Position numbers and translations under genes: made by a program. Source: Pseudomonas frederiksbergensis (lineage in GTDB: Bacteria; Pseudomonadota; Gammaproteobacteria; Pseudomonadales; Pseudomonadaceae). Taken from it: 64,000 bases of DNA. Of this stretch, positions 8,397 to 17,593 are shown one piece after another. The notes under the pieces were generated by a model. It ran no database searches, was not told the origin of the DNA, and saw only the letters and a list, made by a program, of their open reading frames with translations. The stretch covers positions 4,702,501 through 4,766,500 of the forward strand of contig NZ_CP017886.1 in the NCBI RefSeq assembly GCF_001874645.1, read 5' to 3'. Numbering within the stretch: the first letter of the stretch is position 1; the number at the start of each line of letters is the position of its first letter.

Positions 8397-10283
8397 TCAA
8401 AGGTCGCGAAGTGTTCGCGAATTTTCTTGTGTTCGCTCAATCAAAATTTGGCGATGGCCATTTTTATGTTCTAGTGTTAAGGTTTTGAGCGTGCCGGATG
8501 TTGCGAGCGCTCTTATTTTGTTTTCAGAAACTGAAAATAATCTGGCGGCTTGTATGATTGAAAGATATTTTTCTAGATGATTAATTATAAAAGTCGTATC
8601 TTCTGGGTTGATGAAATTGGTTCTGTATATTTTTGTGGGTTTTATTAGTCCGGTATGAATAAAGCGCGTATCGATTAGTAAGTGGCTAACTCCCGCCAGA
8701 GTGCTGATTTCTTTTATCGTTAAGTTATTGTGGCGCCAAATTGTTAGGGCTTTCGCCACTGAATCGGAAATCCACCAGTTGGGATTTACACAACCATACT
8801 GATGTTTTAGTATGAATCTTGTGGTTGTAATATCTAGCTCGATTTTTATTGATAGCTCTCTAAGCGTCTTTAAGCCAAGATGCACTCGTGGCATTCTGTG
8901 TCTTCGAAAAGATTCTACAGCCTTCATCAGATTTTTTGGTATGCTGCTTCTAAGGTAAATTGAAGGAAAAAAGGGGGTGAGTCGAGGAAAGGCCAATATT
9001 AAATTAAGTTTATTCGAAAGGGGAGTTATCATTCGTGTACTAACATCGCAAACTTGAGCTAGTTCAGTTGAAAATACGTACGTTTGAGAAAATACTTTCA
9101 GCACGTCGTTAGGGATAAAATAAGCTCTGTCGCCGACTATGATTTCTGGTATTAGGCCTCTTTTAATCACCTCATACAGTGCGGTCGTGTTCGTATGCAG
9201 TTTAATTGCGGCCTGGTTTAGCGTGGAATAGGATCCTGGGTCGGCTTTGTTCGTGTGGTTCTGCCGTTTGTCTAATTTTGCATTAATGATTGAGCATAGG
9301 TTGTTTGCCCGATAAAAAATAATGTTCGATGGGGCATCTCTGAAGGTTTGAAATTGTTCGTTATGAATGAGCTGTCTCGCCTTTGTGGTGCTATCAATCG
9401 CATGGGCGAGTTCATCGAAGCGCAATGCGATGTGGCTGCAGCAGTCTCCTGCTTTACCTTTTTTGCATATTTTATCTTGATGATGGTTTTGGCGTAAGAA
9501 TTTAAGCGAAAATTCTCTGTAATATTGATCCTTTACCTGAAGCCAAGGGGCCTCGAAGACGCTCAAAGGCAGGTTGCTATAATTGCGTAGCTCTCGAGTT
9601 AGTACTTCTTTGATCTGTGCTGTAATCGAAGTTTTCTGCTCCTCAGTGCCGGGTAATTTAGGGAAAATGGCTGTGCGTAGAAGATCCTCTTTGTACATTT
9701 TATTCAAAATATGTCGGGCGCTCTCATGACCAAAGCTCGTATTGATCATGACCCGACATCGTGGCTGTGAAGATAGTATGTACGCTGTTTTGTAGTCAAA
9801 ACCACAGGCGCATTGAAATCCCTTGAGTTTGTACCACTTGTTGTGAACACCACACTGGGGACAGACCATCATCAGAGGGGTGTTGTGGTAGGGGCAGATG
9901 TCTACTACTTTTAAGTCTTGTGCTGGACGTGTATAGCCGTCGGCAAGACATTGCGGGCAAGGACAAAAATCGACACGAAAAATATCTCCCGGAACAGCTT
10001 TGCTGTTTATATATACCTTGGCAGCAATTGATAATTTTTTTTGGGGTTGCCGGTAGAATGTCTGGCGGAGTGCTTGGGCCAGGGGAGGGGCCTCTTGGCA
10101 CAGTAGCGCAAAAATGGCGTGCTGATGTGTTCGCATTGCAACCCAATGTAAGTTCCCTTCGATAGCGAGTCTCCGGCACATGGCCTCGACATTCAAGTAA
10201 CCATTTTTTTGTGCAGCACGCATGAGTAAACTGGTTGGACTTTCCAGAGGGAATGGCCGCGGGACAAAAATCATTTTTTTCAT
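8397..10283 (-). CDS. tniQ: TniQ/TnsD-like target-selection protein
   Basis: A 628-residue protein. The N-terminus (FVPRPFPLESPTSLLMRAA) is the TniQ signature. Zinc-ligand clusters follow (C107, C109, C112, C130, H133, C141, C144, C158, C160). The long C-terminal part contains several helix-turn-helix-like stretches, for example LSIIQAARLFSVSENKIRAL and LTIKEISTLAGVSHLLID. TniQ/TnsD proteins recruit the TnsC ATPase to a chosen DNA target. It is longer than Tn7 TnsD (about 500 residues). Its start overlaps the tnsC stop (ATGA), so it is coupled to the operon. Base composition is AT-richer than the chromosome. Confidence 0.88.
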   Translation of the reverse strand: MKKMIFVPRPFPLESPTSLLMRAAQKNGYLNVEAMCRRLAIEGNLHWVAMRTHQHAIFALLCQEAPPLAQALRQTFYRQPQKKLSIAAKVYINSKAVPGDIFRVDFCPCPQCLADGYTRPAQDLKVVDICPYHNTPLMMVCPQCGVHNKWYKLKGFQCACGFDYKTAYILSSQPRCRVMINTSFGHESARHILNKMYKEDLLRTAIFPKLPGTEEQKTSITAQIKEVLTRELRNYSNLPLSVFEAPWLQVKDQYYREFSLKFLRQNHHQDKICKKGKAGDCCSHIALRFDELAHAIDSTTKARQLIHNEQFQTFRDAPSNIIFYRANNLCSIINAKLDKRQNHTNKADPGSYSTLNQAAIKLHTNTTALYEVIKRGLIPEIIVGDRAYFIPNDVLKVFSQTYVFSTELAQVCDVSTRMITPLSNKLNLILAFPRLTPFFPSIYLRSSIPKNLMKAVESFRRHRMPRVHLGLKTLRELSIKIELDITTTRFILKHQYGCVNPNWWISDSVAKALTIWRHNNLTIKEISTLAGVSHLLIDTRFIHTGLIKPTKIYRTNFINPEDTTFIINHLEKYLSIIQAARLFSVSENKIRALATSGTLKTLTLEHKNGHRQILIERTQENSRTLRDL

Positions 10284-11206
10284 TTGCTAATTGCTTGGTA
10301 TACAGCGTCAGTGCTGATTAAAAAAGGGTTTTTATCTGGTCTTATCCGTGTGGGGATGTGCAACATATTTATAGTGCTAGCAAAATCTTCTGACAGTAGT
10401 GTCCGGTTTCCTCGAGCCAATGACCTTTTGAACGCGGCGTATAGCACCAGACGAAGACCATCCATGTTGCCCGCGCAACCCATATAGATAGCCGCAGCAA
10501 AGTGTTCGTCAGCTAAATAGATATAGTCTTCCAATTTTCCAAGTTTGATCATTTCTCCGGTCAACGCACTGAGCACCTTGCGAAACTCTGCATCTGGTGT
10601 GCGACTAAATGGAAGGGGTTTCAACGCGATGCGATAAGGATAGCGACGTGCCAATTGAGGGTGCGCATCGATGATGAGGTCGTAGCCGACTTCTCCCGCA
10701 AGGCAGATAGGTACACCGCTTTCATTCAGCAAGTATTTCATCCAATCGCAGGTCACTCGCTGTGTTTTTTCCGCGCCTCTGGTCGCCAGGTGGTGGAATT
10801 CATCAAGAAAGCACAGCTGCACCTGGCGTGTAATCAAGCTTTGGACAATACGGTGTTCTAGTGCGCCGACGTGCCCTGCCATTGGGGTTCCAAGTTTTAC
10901 CAATATTTCTTCTGCAAGTGATTTAATGGTAGGTTGGGCCGGAACCGAGCAGTTTAGACACGGTAATACCGACGTCATCCCCTTTTCGGATAATTGATCA
11001 TGCGGTGGTCCCAGCATCAGTTCCACACGTTTGCAAATGCTGGATTTTCCGGTGCCCGAGTCGCCGGTCATCAATGCGCAGCAAGGCGTACCACGTTCCC
11101 GCGTCGTTTCGATGCTGGTCAAGATGCAATCGATGGCCGCTTGGTATTGGGAGTGCGGAATAGTGAATTTATTAAAGGTGTCGAGAATGACCTCGATCTT
11201 GTTCAT
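10280..11206 (-). CDS. tnsC: TnsC/TniB-like AAA+ transposition regulator
   Basis: A 308-residue AAA+ ATPase with Walker A TGDSGTGKSS (about residues 47-56), Walker B VQLCFLDEFHHL (about 133-144) and a sensor-type Arg region (RYPYRIALKPLPFSR). TnsC/TniB forms a filament on target DNA and links the target selector to the transposase. It sits 6 bases after tnsB and overlaps tniQ, in the standard order. The short length is closer to TniB than to Tn7 TnsC (555 residues). Confidence 0.9.
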   Translation of the reverse strand: MNKIEVILDTFNKFTIPHSQYQAAIDCILTSIETTRERGTPCCALMTGDSGTGKSSICKRVELMLGPPHDQLSEKGMTSVLPCLNCSVPAQPTIKSLAEEILVKLGTPMAGHVGALEHRIVQSLITRQVQLCFLDEFHHLATRGAEKTQRVTCDWMKYLLNESGVPICLAGEVGYDLIIDAHPQLARRYPYRIALKPLPFSRTPDAEFRKVLSALTGEMIKLGKLEDYIYLADEHFAAAIYMGCAGNMDGLRLVLYAAFKRSLARGNRTLLSEDFASTINMLHIPTRIRPDKNPFLISTDAVYQAISK

Positions 11207-11212
11207 GTCTAA

Positions 11213-13108
11213 CTACTCCAAGTAAAAACCTCTTAATGGACCGCTCGGTCCTGGGGTGGTATCGTCATCAGTGCCAGAGGTAAAAGGGTGGGCAGTTGGC
11301 GCTGTTACCGCCTGGTGTTCAGTTGCAGCGGAAGTTGTGGGTTTCTTTTGCTTGGCTTTATGTTGCTTTTTCTTTTCAGCTATTTCTTGATGGATGCGCA
11401 GTAACGAGCAGCAGGCGATTTCGTCAGAATACTCTTTGCCCTCTAACGCGAGCTGTTCACACACCAACTCGTGCTCGTAGAGCGTTAAACCTTTTTGATA
11501 GGCAGGATTGACAGCAACGGCGCGGACTAACTCAGTCGGGTGTTCAGGATGTGCAACCCAGACTTCTCCGAGATCACTTATATCGTAATAGATCACGGCC
11601 TTTTGCTTGGGTTTTAGCTTATGCTTTAACTCAGCTAATCCCGGCCCGCTCCACTGCAGGTTCAAAAGGTTTACCCTACCGCCGTTGATTGAACGATGTT
11701 CAACCGCGCGCAAAATACCATCCAGATCTGCTTTCGATATTTTTTCCGGCGGCAGTTGTTTGGCCATCGCTCGGTCCCACTTGGCGTTGGGCGTCATGTT
11801 TAATTCACTGTGCTTGGTTTGATGGTAGACATTTTCCAGCCAATCGGAGAATTTTTCCTGCAGTTCCTCAATGGTCAGGCAGGCTTTTGCGACCGAGTCA
11901 TAGTCGCCGCGTTGTTCCGGATTGGAGAAGGTGGTACCGGGTAAACTGTGAACAAAGGAGTTGACTGTCTTAAAAAAGCTTTCAATGTGCGCGTTGGCAT
12001 CGGATTGTTTTTTTGGGATAAATACGTATTGGATGCCCAATGCGTTCAGTATCACGATTACCGTATCGTTGAAATTTTCAGATCCATTGTCACCGATGAT
12101 GAGGACCATTTTGCCGCGTTGTAATTCTTCACCGGGGACTGCCTGCAGCGCCATTCGCAGGACCCGGAGTGTCTTTCCCGCGCAAGGAGGCGTCTTGGAG
12201 AGGTCATACGCAATAATTTTGCGGCTTTTGATATCGATCATGGCTTGCAGATGGGCAATTTTCCCAAGCGGCTGGCCATCGGTGTCCACCAGAATGATGT
12301 CCATCGGGGTTTTACAATCAATCCCACACATTTCTAATAAATAAGTCGGTTCGACCCATTGTGAGCTGGATTTATTGGCTTTCTGCCCTGCGCGTACCCC
12401 GAGTCGTCGAGTGTCCCTCAGTAAACCACAGAGTTTGATAATTCTTCTGCGTACGGTGCTTTCCGATGGCATATGGATGATTCGAGAGTTTGTTTCCCGG
12501 CGTAGACGATTGTTGTTGTAGATCTCGCCTTTGATCAGCGAATAGACATAAGCAACGCTATGTCGTTGGTCGTTGAGGTAGACCTCATTGATATAGCGGT
12601 CAATGATTTTAGAGGTCTCGTCGGGCGTAAATTTACCCCGAGGCAATACGCTTGTTGGTTTGATCAGTGACCAAGGCGACCAGTTAGCGCGTTTGCAAGC
12701 CTGCGTCCATTTCCACAGGGAGCCGTAAGAGGGGGGGCGCGGATCTCCGAACTGTTTGCGTAACACTTCCAATTCTCTCAAGCACGCTTTTTTGGGCAGG
12801 ATGCCCTGAAAGCTTTCTCTGATGCCCATGACGTAAAAATGTTTTCGTTTCGCGGCATTGACCTGTGGGTCTTCCGAGTTGAGCATGCGCACTGATGTGG
12901 AAACGGCTAGAGGCGCGCATTCAGCCAGGATGACTTCCTTGTGATGAAGCAGTTGATTGAAGTCGTCAGGGCAGATGTATACAGCGCGTCTGCCTTCGGT
13001 ATCTTTGAAAGAGAGCAGCTCTTTGGTGATATTGATGACCTCATAAAATCGCCCATCCATGAGGTAGCGCGCCCCTATCAAGACCGGTCGTGGAGGTTCA
13101 GTGTTCAT
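11213..13108 (-). CDS. tnsB: TnsB/TniA-like DDE transposase
   Basis: A 631-residue integrase-fold transposase that binds the element ends and joins them to target DNA. From the ATG at 13108 the probable catalytic triad is D264 (GIDCKTPMD), D340 (IIGDNGSEN) and E376 (ANAHIESFFKTVN). The D(35)E spacing is the classic one. An N-terminal DNA-binding region and a Mu-type C-terminal barrel (VNLLNLQWSGPGLAELK) flank the core, and the basic C-terminal tail is suited to contacting TnsC. I chose 13108 because it overlaps the tnsA stop (ATGA). The longer frame begins inside tnsA. Confidence 0.93.
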   Translation of the reverse strand: MNTEPPRPVLIGARYLMDGRFYEVINITKELLSFKDTEGRRAVYICPDDFNQLLHHKEVILAECAPLAVSTSVRMLNSEDPQVNAAKRKHFYVMGIRESFQGILPKKACLRELEVLRKQFGDPRPPSYGSLWKWTQACKRANWSPWSLIKPTSVLPRGKFTPDETSKIIDRYINEVYLNDQRHSVAYVYSLIKGEIYNNNRLRRETNSRIIHMPSESTVRRRIIKLCGLLRDTRRLGVRAGQKANKSSSQWVEPTYLLEMCGIDCKTPMDIILVDTDGQPLGKIAHLQAMIDIKSRKIIAYDLSKTPPCAGKTLRVLRMALQAVPGEELQRGKMVLIIGDNGSENFNDTVIVILNALGIQYVFIPKKQSDANAHIESFFKTVNSFVHSLPGTTFSNPEQRGDYDSVAKACLTIEELQEKFSDWLENVYHQTKHSELNMTPNAKWDRAMAKQLPPEKISKADLDGILRAVEHRSINGGRVNLLNLQWSGPGLAELKHKLKPKQKAVIYYDISDLGEVWVAHPEHPTELVRAVAVNPAYQKGLTLYEHELVCEQLALEGKEYSDEIACCSLLRIHQEIAEKKKQHKAKQKKPTTSAATEHQAVTAPTAHPFTSGTDDDTTPGPSGPLRGFYLE

Positions 13109-13764
13109 AGCGGATCTCGCTGAGATATCTGAGTGTCCAAGGTCAAGGGATCGTCCAGATTCGCCAATGATTCGCCGCTGAATAAACGATGGCAAATTGA
13201 TCGGGCGGTCGGCGGATAGGAATTGCTTAGTATCGCTCTGATGGTTGTGCGAGCCTCACAATGATTTAAATAATCGGTCAGGTAGTCTTGCTCGCGCTGA
13301 GTGACACCGAGGCTGCGAAAGTACAGGTACCTTAAATTTTTGAACTTGCTCTGCTCCACCAACTGTTGCCGATCCGCCAGCTTTAAAGTCGTCTCCATCG
13401 TTCTGCATAGCTGAGAGAAACTGGCGAGTTTTTCCCGATGTCGGTCGGTAAGTCTCGTGAAGTCGTACTTCACCTCGGTGAAATGGTTTGCCGAATCCCG
13501 ATGCTGGACAAAAAAGTCAGGGGTGTAGCGCATTGCCCGACCCTCGGCTCTCCAGCGAAAAGTGTGAGGTTGGGCGTAATACGCCCTGACGTCGGCGTCC
13601 CATTCCAGCCACACACAATAGGCGGCCTCCAACGCACCCTCGCAGAGCACGTTGTGATGATTTTTCTGCGAAGGAAAATAGATCCGGTGATAGCCGGGGT
13701 GGCTTCGACGGACGGAGCGTGCCGGAGCCCGCTCACCGTTCAACCATTCTCGTTCGTCCCACAT
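13105..13764 (-). CDS. tnsA: TnsA-like endonuclease
   Basis: A 219-residue PD-(D/E)XK nuclease: E46 region (CEGALEAAYCVWLEWD), D83 (RYTPDFFV) and E97-V-K99 (FTEVKYDF). TnsA makes the 5'-end cuts that turn transposition into cut-and-paste, working with TnsB. Its presence separates this element from the TnsA-lacking Tn5053/Tn402 type. It is the first gene of the operon and is coupled to tnsB by a 4-base overlap. Confidence 0.9.
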   Translation of the reverse strand: MWDEREWLNGERAPARSVRRSHPGYHRIYFPSQKNHHNVLCEGALEAAYCVWLEWDADVRAYYAQPHTFRWRAEGRAMRYTPDFFVQHRDSANHFTEVKYDFTRLTDRHREKLASFSQLCRTMETTLKLADRQQLVEQSKFKNLRYLYFRSLGVTQREQDYLTDYLNHCEARTTIRAILSNSYPPTARSICHRLFSGESLANLDDPLTLDTQISQRDPL

Positions 13765-14251
13765 GACGGGGCCCTCTCGAGGCGACTCACCGGATACAGG
13801 ATCGTCGCGGGTTGTTTCGCCTGAAGTGACCGTGCCACGCGTACTTCAGAATAAAGCGTCGAATCCACTCGAAATGTCGCGCTTTGCCTGACTCAGTCGC
13901 GGTGCAATTGGCGTCCCAACTTACCCTAGGCGTGTTGATGTTGATATTGGTGCCGCATAGCGAGGAGGTCATTATCTGTCCTGTTTCCCACTGCGTTCAG
14001 GTGCCACCTCATGGCTACTTTTTTCGTTTAGATACCTTCGTTATGGCGCGGCTTTTATTGTCTCGCCACGCGGGCATCTTGGCGGCTCCCAATCGAGTCA
14101 TCGGTCAATGGCCGACAAGGGGCTGTAGTTCAAGGCTTAGTCCGGCCGAAAAGTTTTCGCATCTGTGTATTTCGCATGGCATGTAATGATCACGGTGCTA
14201 TGTTTTGTGCTCATGGGGGATGACGTCAGCGATAACTGATAGGGTTTCTCT
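13765..14251. other. Non-coding region upstream of tnsA
   Basis: About 490 bases between the divergent tnsA and the 14252 gene. It should hold the tns promoter. I see no convincing gene, only a 61-codon frame on the minus strand without family resemblance. Confidence 0.4.
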
Positions 14252-15250
14252 ATGGCAAGCGGGTGGGCAAAACGCAGCCGACAGTTCAAAGGTATGCTGA
14301 TTGCGCATGCCCTGGCGGACGTGGCTAACGTTGATCATACCGGCGCAAGCTTGGCACGCTGGCGCGATTCCGTCCTGCCGCCGCTCACCACGGTTTTCCC
14401 TAAAGAGGCGCAGACATGGCGGGAGCACCTGCGCGGACGCGTGCCGGGCGCAAAGCGTTTAAGGGTGCCGCTGCAAGCCTTTCCGGCGCTGGGGCATTGG
14501 GTGAGCCATCCGCTAAACACCGTGTTGGCCGCTGATCAGGAGGTCATCGGTGACCAAGCCACCGCTGGCCAGATCACCACTAAGGAGGCCATCGTTAAAA
14601 AGGCCGCCGTTGACAAGGCCAATGCTGAAATATGGGGCCATCGGATAGAGACGCTGTGTCGGTCGTTCGATGTGACCTACAGTGACCCTGGTGCGATCCT
14701 TGATGCACTCCCCCTCATATCGGACGATATAGATCTTGCCTTGGCGATTGGTGCGGCGCGCGCGGCGGGCGAAAACTTTGTGGTTAAGCATCGGTGTATT
14801 CGTATGCTGCCAAGGCTGATGGCACTGGCATGTTGCAACAGACCACTGTGCTTCGTACGCCATGAACTGTGGTCGGTGATCAGGCAGATAGTTGATAGCT
14901 GGAAGTTAGATAGTGGAGTTACAGCTGAGCCGCCCAGCAAGTTTGCCGTGTCTCTAAGCGCCGAGCTTGCAGCATGGCCTCGCACCTCGGAGGCCAACGA
15001 TGAGTTGATGAGGACCTGGCATGACTTGTCCGTTCTGGCCGTCCAAAGTCATTTGATTCCTGAGGTGTACTGCCCCGAGCGGGCGGTATTTTGCCGACTC
15101 CTGCAAAACTATCATCCGCAAGAAAGGAAGCAGATTCTGGCGGCAATGCGCGCGAACGAGCGCCCCTCGAGTTGCCGTGAATTGCACCGTGTCGACGTCG
15201 CCATACGGCGAGCGATGCGCAAGTGCAACCTCAGGGTTGCATCGGCGTGA
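14252..15250 (+). CDS. Unknown protein next to the tns operon
   Basis: 332 residues, not recognised. Visible parts are an N-terminal basic segment (WAKRSRQFKGM), RWRDSVLPPLTTVFPKEAQTW, a charged, repetitive stretch near residues 94-130 (ITTKEAIVKKAAVDKANAE) and a helical C-terminal half ending in a basic tail (IRRAMRKCNLRVASA). No signal peptide or membrane segment. It is transcribed divergently from tnsA and its tail overlaps the convergent kfrA-like gene by 20 bases. Position suggests an accessory of the transposon or of the KfrA module, but no function can be inferred. Confidence 0.6.
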   Translation: MASGWAKRSRQFKGMLIAHALADVANVDHTGASLARWRDSVLPPLTTVFPKEAQTWREHLRGRVPGAKRLRVPLQAFPALGHWVSHPLNTVLAADQEVIGDQATAGQITTKEAIVKKAAVDKANAEIWGHRIETLCRSFDVTYSDPGAILDALPLISDDIDLALAIGAARAAGENFVVKHRCIRMLPRLMALACCNRPLCFVRHELWSVIRQIVDSWKLDSGVTAEPPSKFAVSLSAELAAWPRTSEANDELMRTWHDLSVLAVQSHLIPEVYCPERAVFCRLLQNYHPQERKQILAAMRANERPSSCRELHRVDVAIRRAMRKCNLRVASA

Positions 15251-16187
15251 GGTCGGACAAGCGCTGCTGCAGGCGAGCATTGACTTGCAGGGTCGCGGTG
15301 TGAACCTGTTGCAATCGTTCGGTTTGCGCAGCCGCGTGGTCGAGTTGCAGGCTCAGGCTGATCACTTGGGCCTTCAACTGATCTTGCTCGGTTGTCAAGT
15401 CGCTGAGCTGCCGGGCGACCGCGGCCCCTTGCCGTTCCCAGGTCTGGGCCTGCTTACGGGTAGTGGCCAATTCACCGGTGAGGCGTTCGTTATCCCGATT
15501 GAGGCCAATCACCGCTTCCTGCTTGGCGTCAAGTGTCCGGGCTAGGTCCCTGAGCTGTTGCTGGACTTGCTGGACTCGTTGTTCATGTTGGTTCAGCAAG
15601 GCGTCGCGTTGCTCTTTGGCCGCTTCGCGAAAATACATCAAGGATTCGCGGGCATGCGCGCTGGCCTCGGCCAAGGTCTGCAGCTGGGTGTGCTTTTCCG
15701 CCAACTGCGTGACCAGTTCCTGCACGTTGGCCTGCAGCGTCGCCGCGCGGCGCTGTTCATCCTCTAATTGTGTGCGAGCGGTGTGCACCTGCGCCTGGGC
15801 TTGCTTCAGTTCGAGGGTTAACGCGGTGACCTGCGCCTGCGCCTGTTCCCGCTCGCTCGCAATGCGGGACAGGGTCGCGCGTAGCGCGGAGCGTTCTTCA
15901 TCAAATTGCTCACGCACGCGCGTCACCGTGACCTCGGCCTCTTCTGCCAGCAATTCGACCAGGCTGTTGACCAAGGCGAGCAGTGGCGCGCTCAAGCGCT
16001 CCTGCGGGGTCAGTGTGGCCGCTGACGGGGCCAACTGCAGCTCCTTGAGGTAGCGGGCAATGGTGGTTTTCGAGCCGGTGTTACCGAGCTCGATGCGCAC
16101 GGCGTCGATGCTGGGCTTGCGCCCCTGCTGAAGCAGCGCTGTGTAGGCGTTTTGCACCAACACCCGGTTAATGCCACCTCGGGCCAT
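15231..16187 (-). CDS. KfrA-like DNA-binding coiled-coil protein (copy 1)
   Basis: 318 residues. The N-terminal about 60 residues (MARGGINRVLVQNAYTALL, then ELGNTGSKTTIARYLKEL) match the KfrA N-terminal DNA-binding domain. Residues from about 85 to the end are an almost continuous coiled coil rich in Q, E, A and L. KfrA proteins of plasmids bind their own operator and support stable maintenance. A paralogue with the same N-terminus is at 19111-20061. The region upstream holds two candidate operators (16201-16247 and 16278-16310). Confidence 0.88.
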   Translation of the reverse strand: MARGGINRVLVQNAYTALLQQGRKPSIDAVRIELGNTGSKTTIARYLKELQLAPSAATLTPQERLSAPLLALVNSLVELLAEEAEVTVTRVREQFDEERSALRATLSRIASEREQAQAQVTALTLELKQAQAQVHTARTQLEDEQRRAATLQANVQELVTQLAEKHTQLQTLAEASAHARESLMYFREAAKEQRDALLNQHEQRVQQVQQQLRDLARTLDAKQEAVIGLNRDNERLTGELATTRKQAQTWERQGAAVARQLSDLTTEQDQLKAQVISLSLQLDHAAAQTERLQQVHTATLQVNARLQQRLSDLTPMQP

Positions 16188-16200
16188 GGCGGACCTCCGA

Positions 16201-16247
16201 CGATTTCATACTGTGACATGCGTCATGTAATTACAGGTTATGAAACC
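16201..16247 (+). promoter_or_regulatory. Candidate KfrA/recombinase site, copy 1
   Basis: Starts 13 bases upstream of the KfrA copy 1 start codon. It contains a TTTCATA ... TATGAAA inverted pair and a near-palindrome TGACATGCGTCA. A related sequence (CGATTTC(A/G)TACTG, then ATTACAG) occurs at 21139-21189, just after the tyrosine recombinase gene, in the same orientation. Confidence 0.45.
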
Positions 16248-16277
16248 CTCCTTGGTCGCGCTTGCAACGGCAATTTT

Positions 16278-16310
16278 TGACACGGGGCAAGGCGGGCTTA
16301 CCCCGTGTCA
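16278..16310. promoter_or_regulatory. Perfect inverted repeat (TGACACGGGG / CCCCGTGTCA)
   Basis: 10-base arms 16278-16287 and 16301-16310 with a 13-base spacer, 90 bases upstream of KfrA copy 1. No T run follows immediately, so an operator is more likely than a terminator. The surrounding 16248-16692 holds no other gene I can support. Confidence 0.5.
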
Positions 16311-16692
16311 GTAGGATTTTTCCCCGTATTCGCCGTTTTTTGCCTGACACCACACTTGCCACCCCCGACTTTGACGGACGCGCGCCAGCCCACCGCGGCC
16401 ACCTCCTGTTCAGCGTAGTTCGCTTTTGGCTTCGCTAACGTAGTGGACTGGGAGCGTTTGGCAGGTGACGATCAGACACCGAAGCGCTGGCTGCAGGGGA
16501 GAGGGGCCTAATTGCCCTCGGGTTCGTCGCGCGACTTTCAGTTGCTGGGCGCCCACCCTGCTTAACGAAGTGCGTGGTACTTTTGGGATGAACCGCCGGC
16601 CGGCTGGGCGGGTTCGGGAAGAGCCTCGCGCGGTCCGCTCATTCCTCAACCTGTCAGGGAGTAGACGTTCGTGACTCACCTCGAGCACCGTG

Positions 16693-16890
16693 ATGAAAGG
16701 TAAGCGCAAAGTCAAAACGACTAAGTGGCAGATTGCTGAGCATTTCAAGGCCGAGGCTCATCGGCTGTTAAGGGCGCGCTCGGCACGCGCGAATCGATTC
16801 TTAGACGTCGCCCTGGCTGCGGGTAGAGACCTGGAGCCGGTCGGATCACTGGCGGGGAACCGGCCCGTGACATCGGATCAATCTCAATAG
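16693..16890 (+). CDS. Small basic protein, MKG-type family, copy 1
   Basis: 65 residues starting MKGKRKVKTTKWQIAEHF, with the core ANRFLDVALAAGRDLEPVG and SLAG. The same family is present intact at 40369-40548 (HRFLDTALQTGAALEPIG) and truncated at 21899-21994. The basic N-terminus and helical core suggest a small nucleic-acid-binding or regulatory protein, but I do not recognise it. It is followed 170 bases downstream by an Xre/MbcA/ParS-like gene. The same pair is seen, decayed, at 21.9-22.5 kb. Confidence 0.6.
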   Translation: MKGKRKVKTTKWQIAEHFKAEAHRLLRARSARANRFLDVALAAGRDLEPVGSLAGNRPVTSDQSQ

Positions 16891-17061
16891 CGCCGGTGAC
16901 CCGTAACCGACGCGGAGCCTCGGGGATCGGCTTAGAGGCGCGACGTGCGTGGTTGTGCACATTGGCGGCGTGGCTGACGGGGTTTTCCGACCAACCTACC
17001 TTCACACAGGACGGAAATGGTCGGATGCTTCCTACACAATGCCGAAGCCAAAAGGCGACCC

Positions 17062-17511
17062 ATGTTTGCTGAAGTGATGTGCGATAAGGCTTACCGCGCC
17101 TACCGGGTCCGGCTGGAAACGTTGCTGCATATCCCCGTCGACGCTTCAGATCAGGACATCCACGAGCTAATCGAGGCGGGTTTCTCGGCCACGAGTGTCA
17201 AGACGCTCTGCGACCTGGGTGCACTCAGCCCTGTAGCGTGCAGCCACATCATTTCGCTCAACACCCTAAATACCCGGTTGGCTCGCGGTCAGCACCTGAG
17301 CGTGAGCGAGAGTGATCGCCTGTTTCGTCATGCACACATCACGGCCATGGCCGAGGTGCTCTTTGGGGACGGCAAAAAAGCTAGGCGATGGCTCAGTAAA
17401 TCCAAGGCGCGCTTTTCGGGTGAAAACCCCATTGCGCTGCTTTCCACCAGCCCGGGCACTCGTCTGGTTGAAGAGATGCTGATTCAAGTAGCAGAAGGGT
17501 TGGCATTTTAA
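17062..17511 (+). CDS. MbcA/ParS/Xre-type antitoxin-like protein
   Basis: 149 residues from ATG 17062 (an upstream methionine at 17017 is less likely). The N-terminal helical region (DASDQDIHELIEAGFSATSV, KTLCDLGALSP) is the Xre-like DNA-binding part. The C-terminal domain (SESDRLFRHAHITAMAEVLF, KARRWLSKSKARF, PIALLSTSPGTRLVEEML) is the DUF2384/MbcA-ParS toxin-binding fold. Partners are normally RES-domain toxins encoded directly downstream. Here the downstream DNA is an integrase relic and no RES toxin is visible, so it appears orphaned. Confidence 0.85.
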   Translation: MFAEVMCDKAYRAYRVRLETLLHIPVDASDQDIHELIEAGFSATSVKTLCDLGALSPVACSHIISLNTLNTRLARGQHLSVSESDRLFRHAHITAMAEVLFGDGKKARRWLSKSKARFSGENPIALLSTSPGTRLVEEMLIQVAEGLAF

Positions 17512-17593
17512 TGGTGTCGCGGGTGAATGTTGTTACTGGTAACACAATCCACGGGGACCTTATGGCCTACCGCGAGCAACCCATCGGCTACCG

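Noticed and set aside
7697..14251. CRISPR-associated transposon
   Set aside because: No cas genes and no direct-repeat array in the non-coding left end or elsewhere in the element.
15463..16053. 196-codon frame rich in Cys and Ser opposite KfrA-1
   Set aside because: Antisense of a coiled-coil gene; the C/S/A-rich product is a typical shadow artefact.
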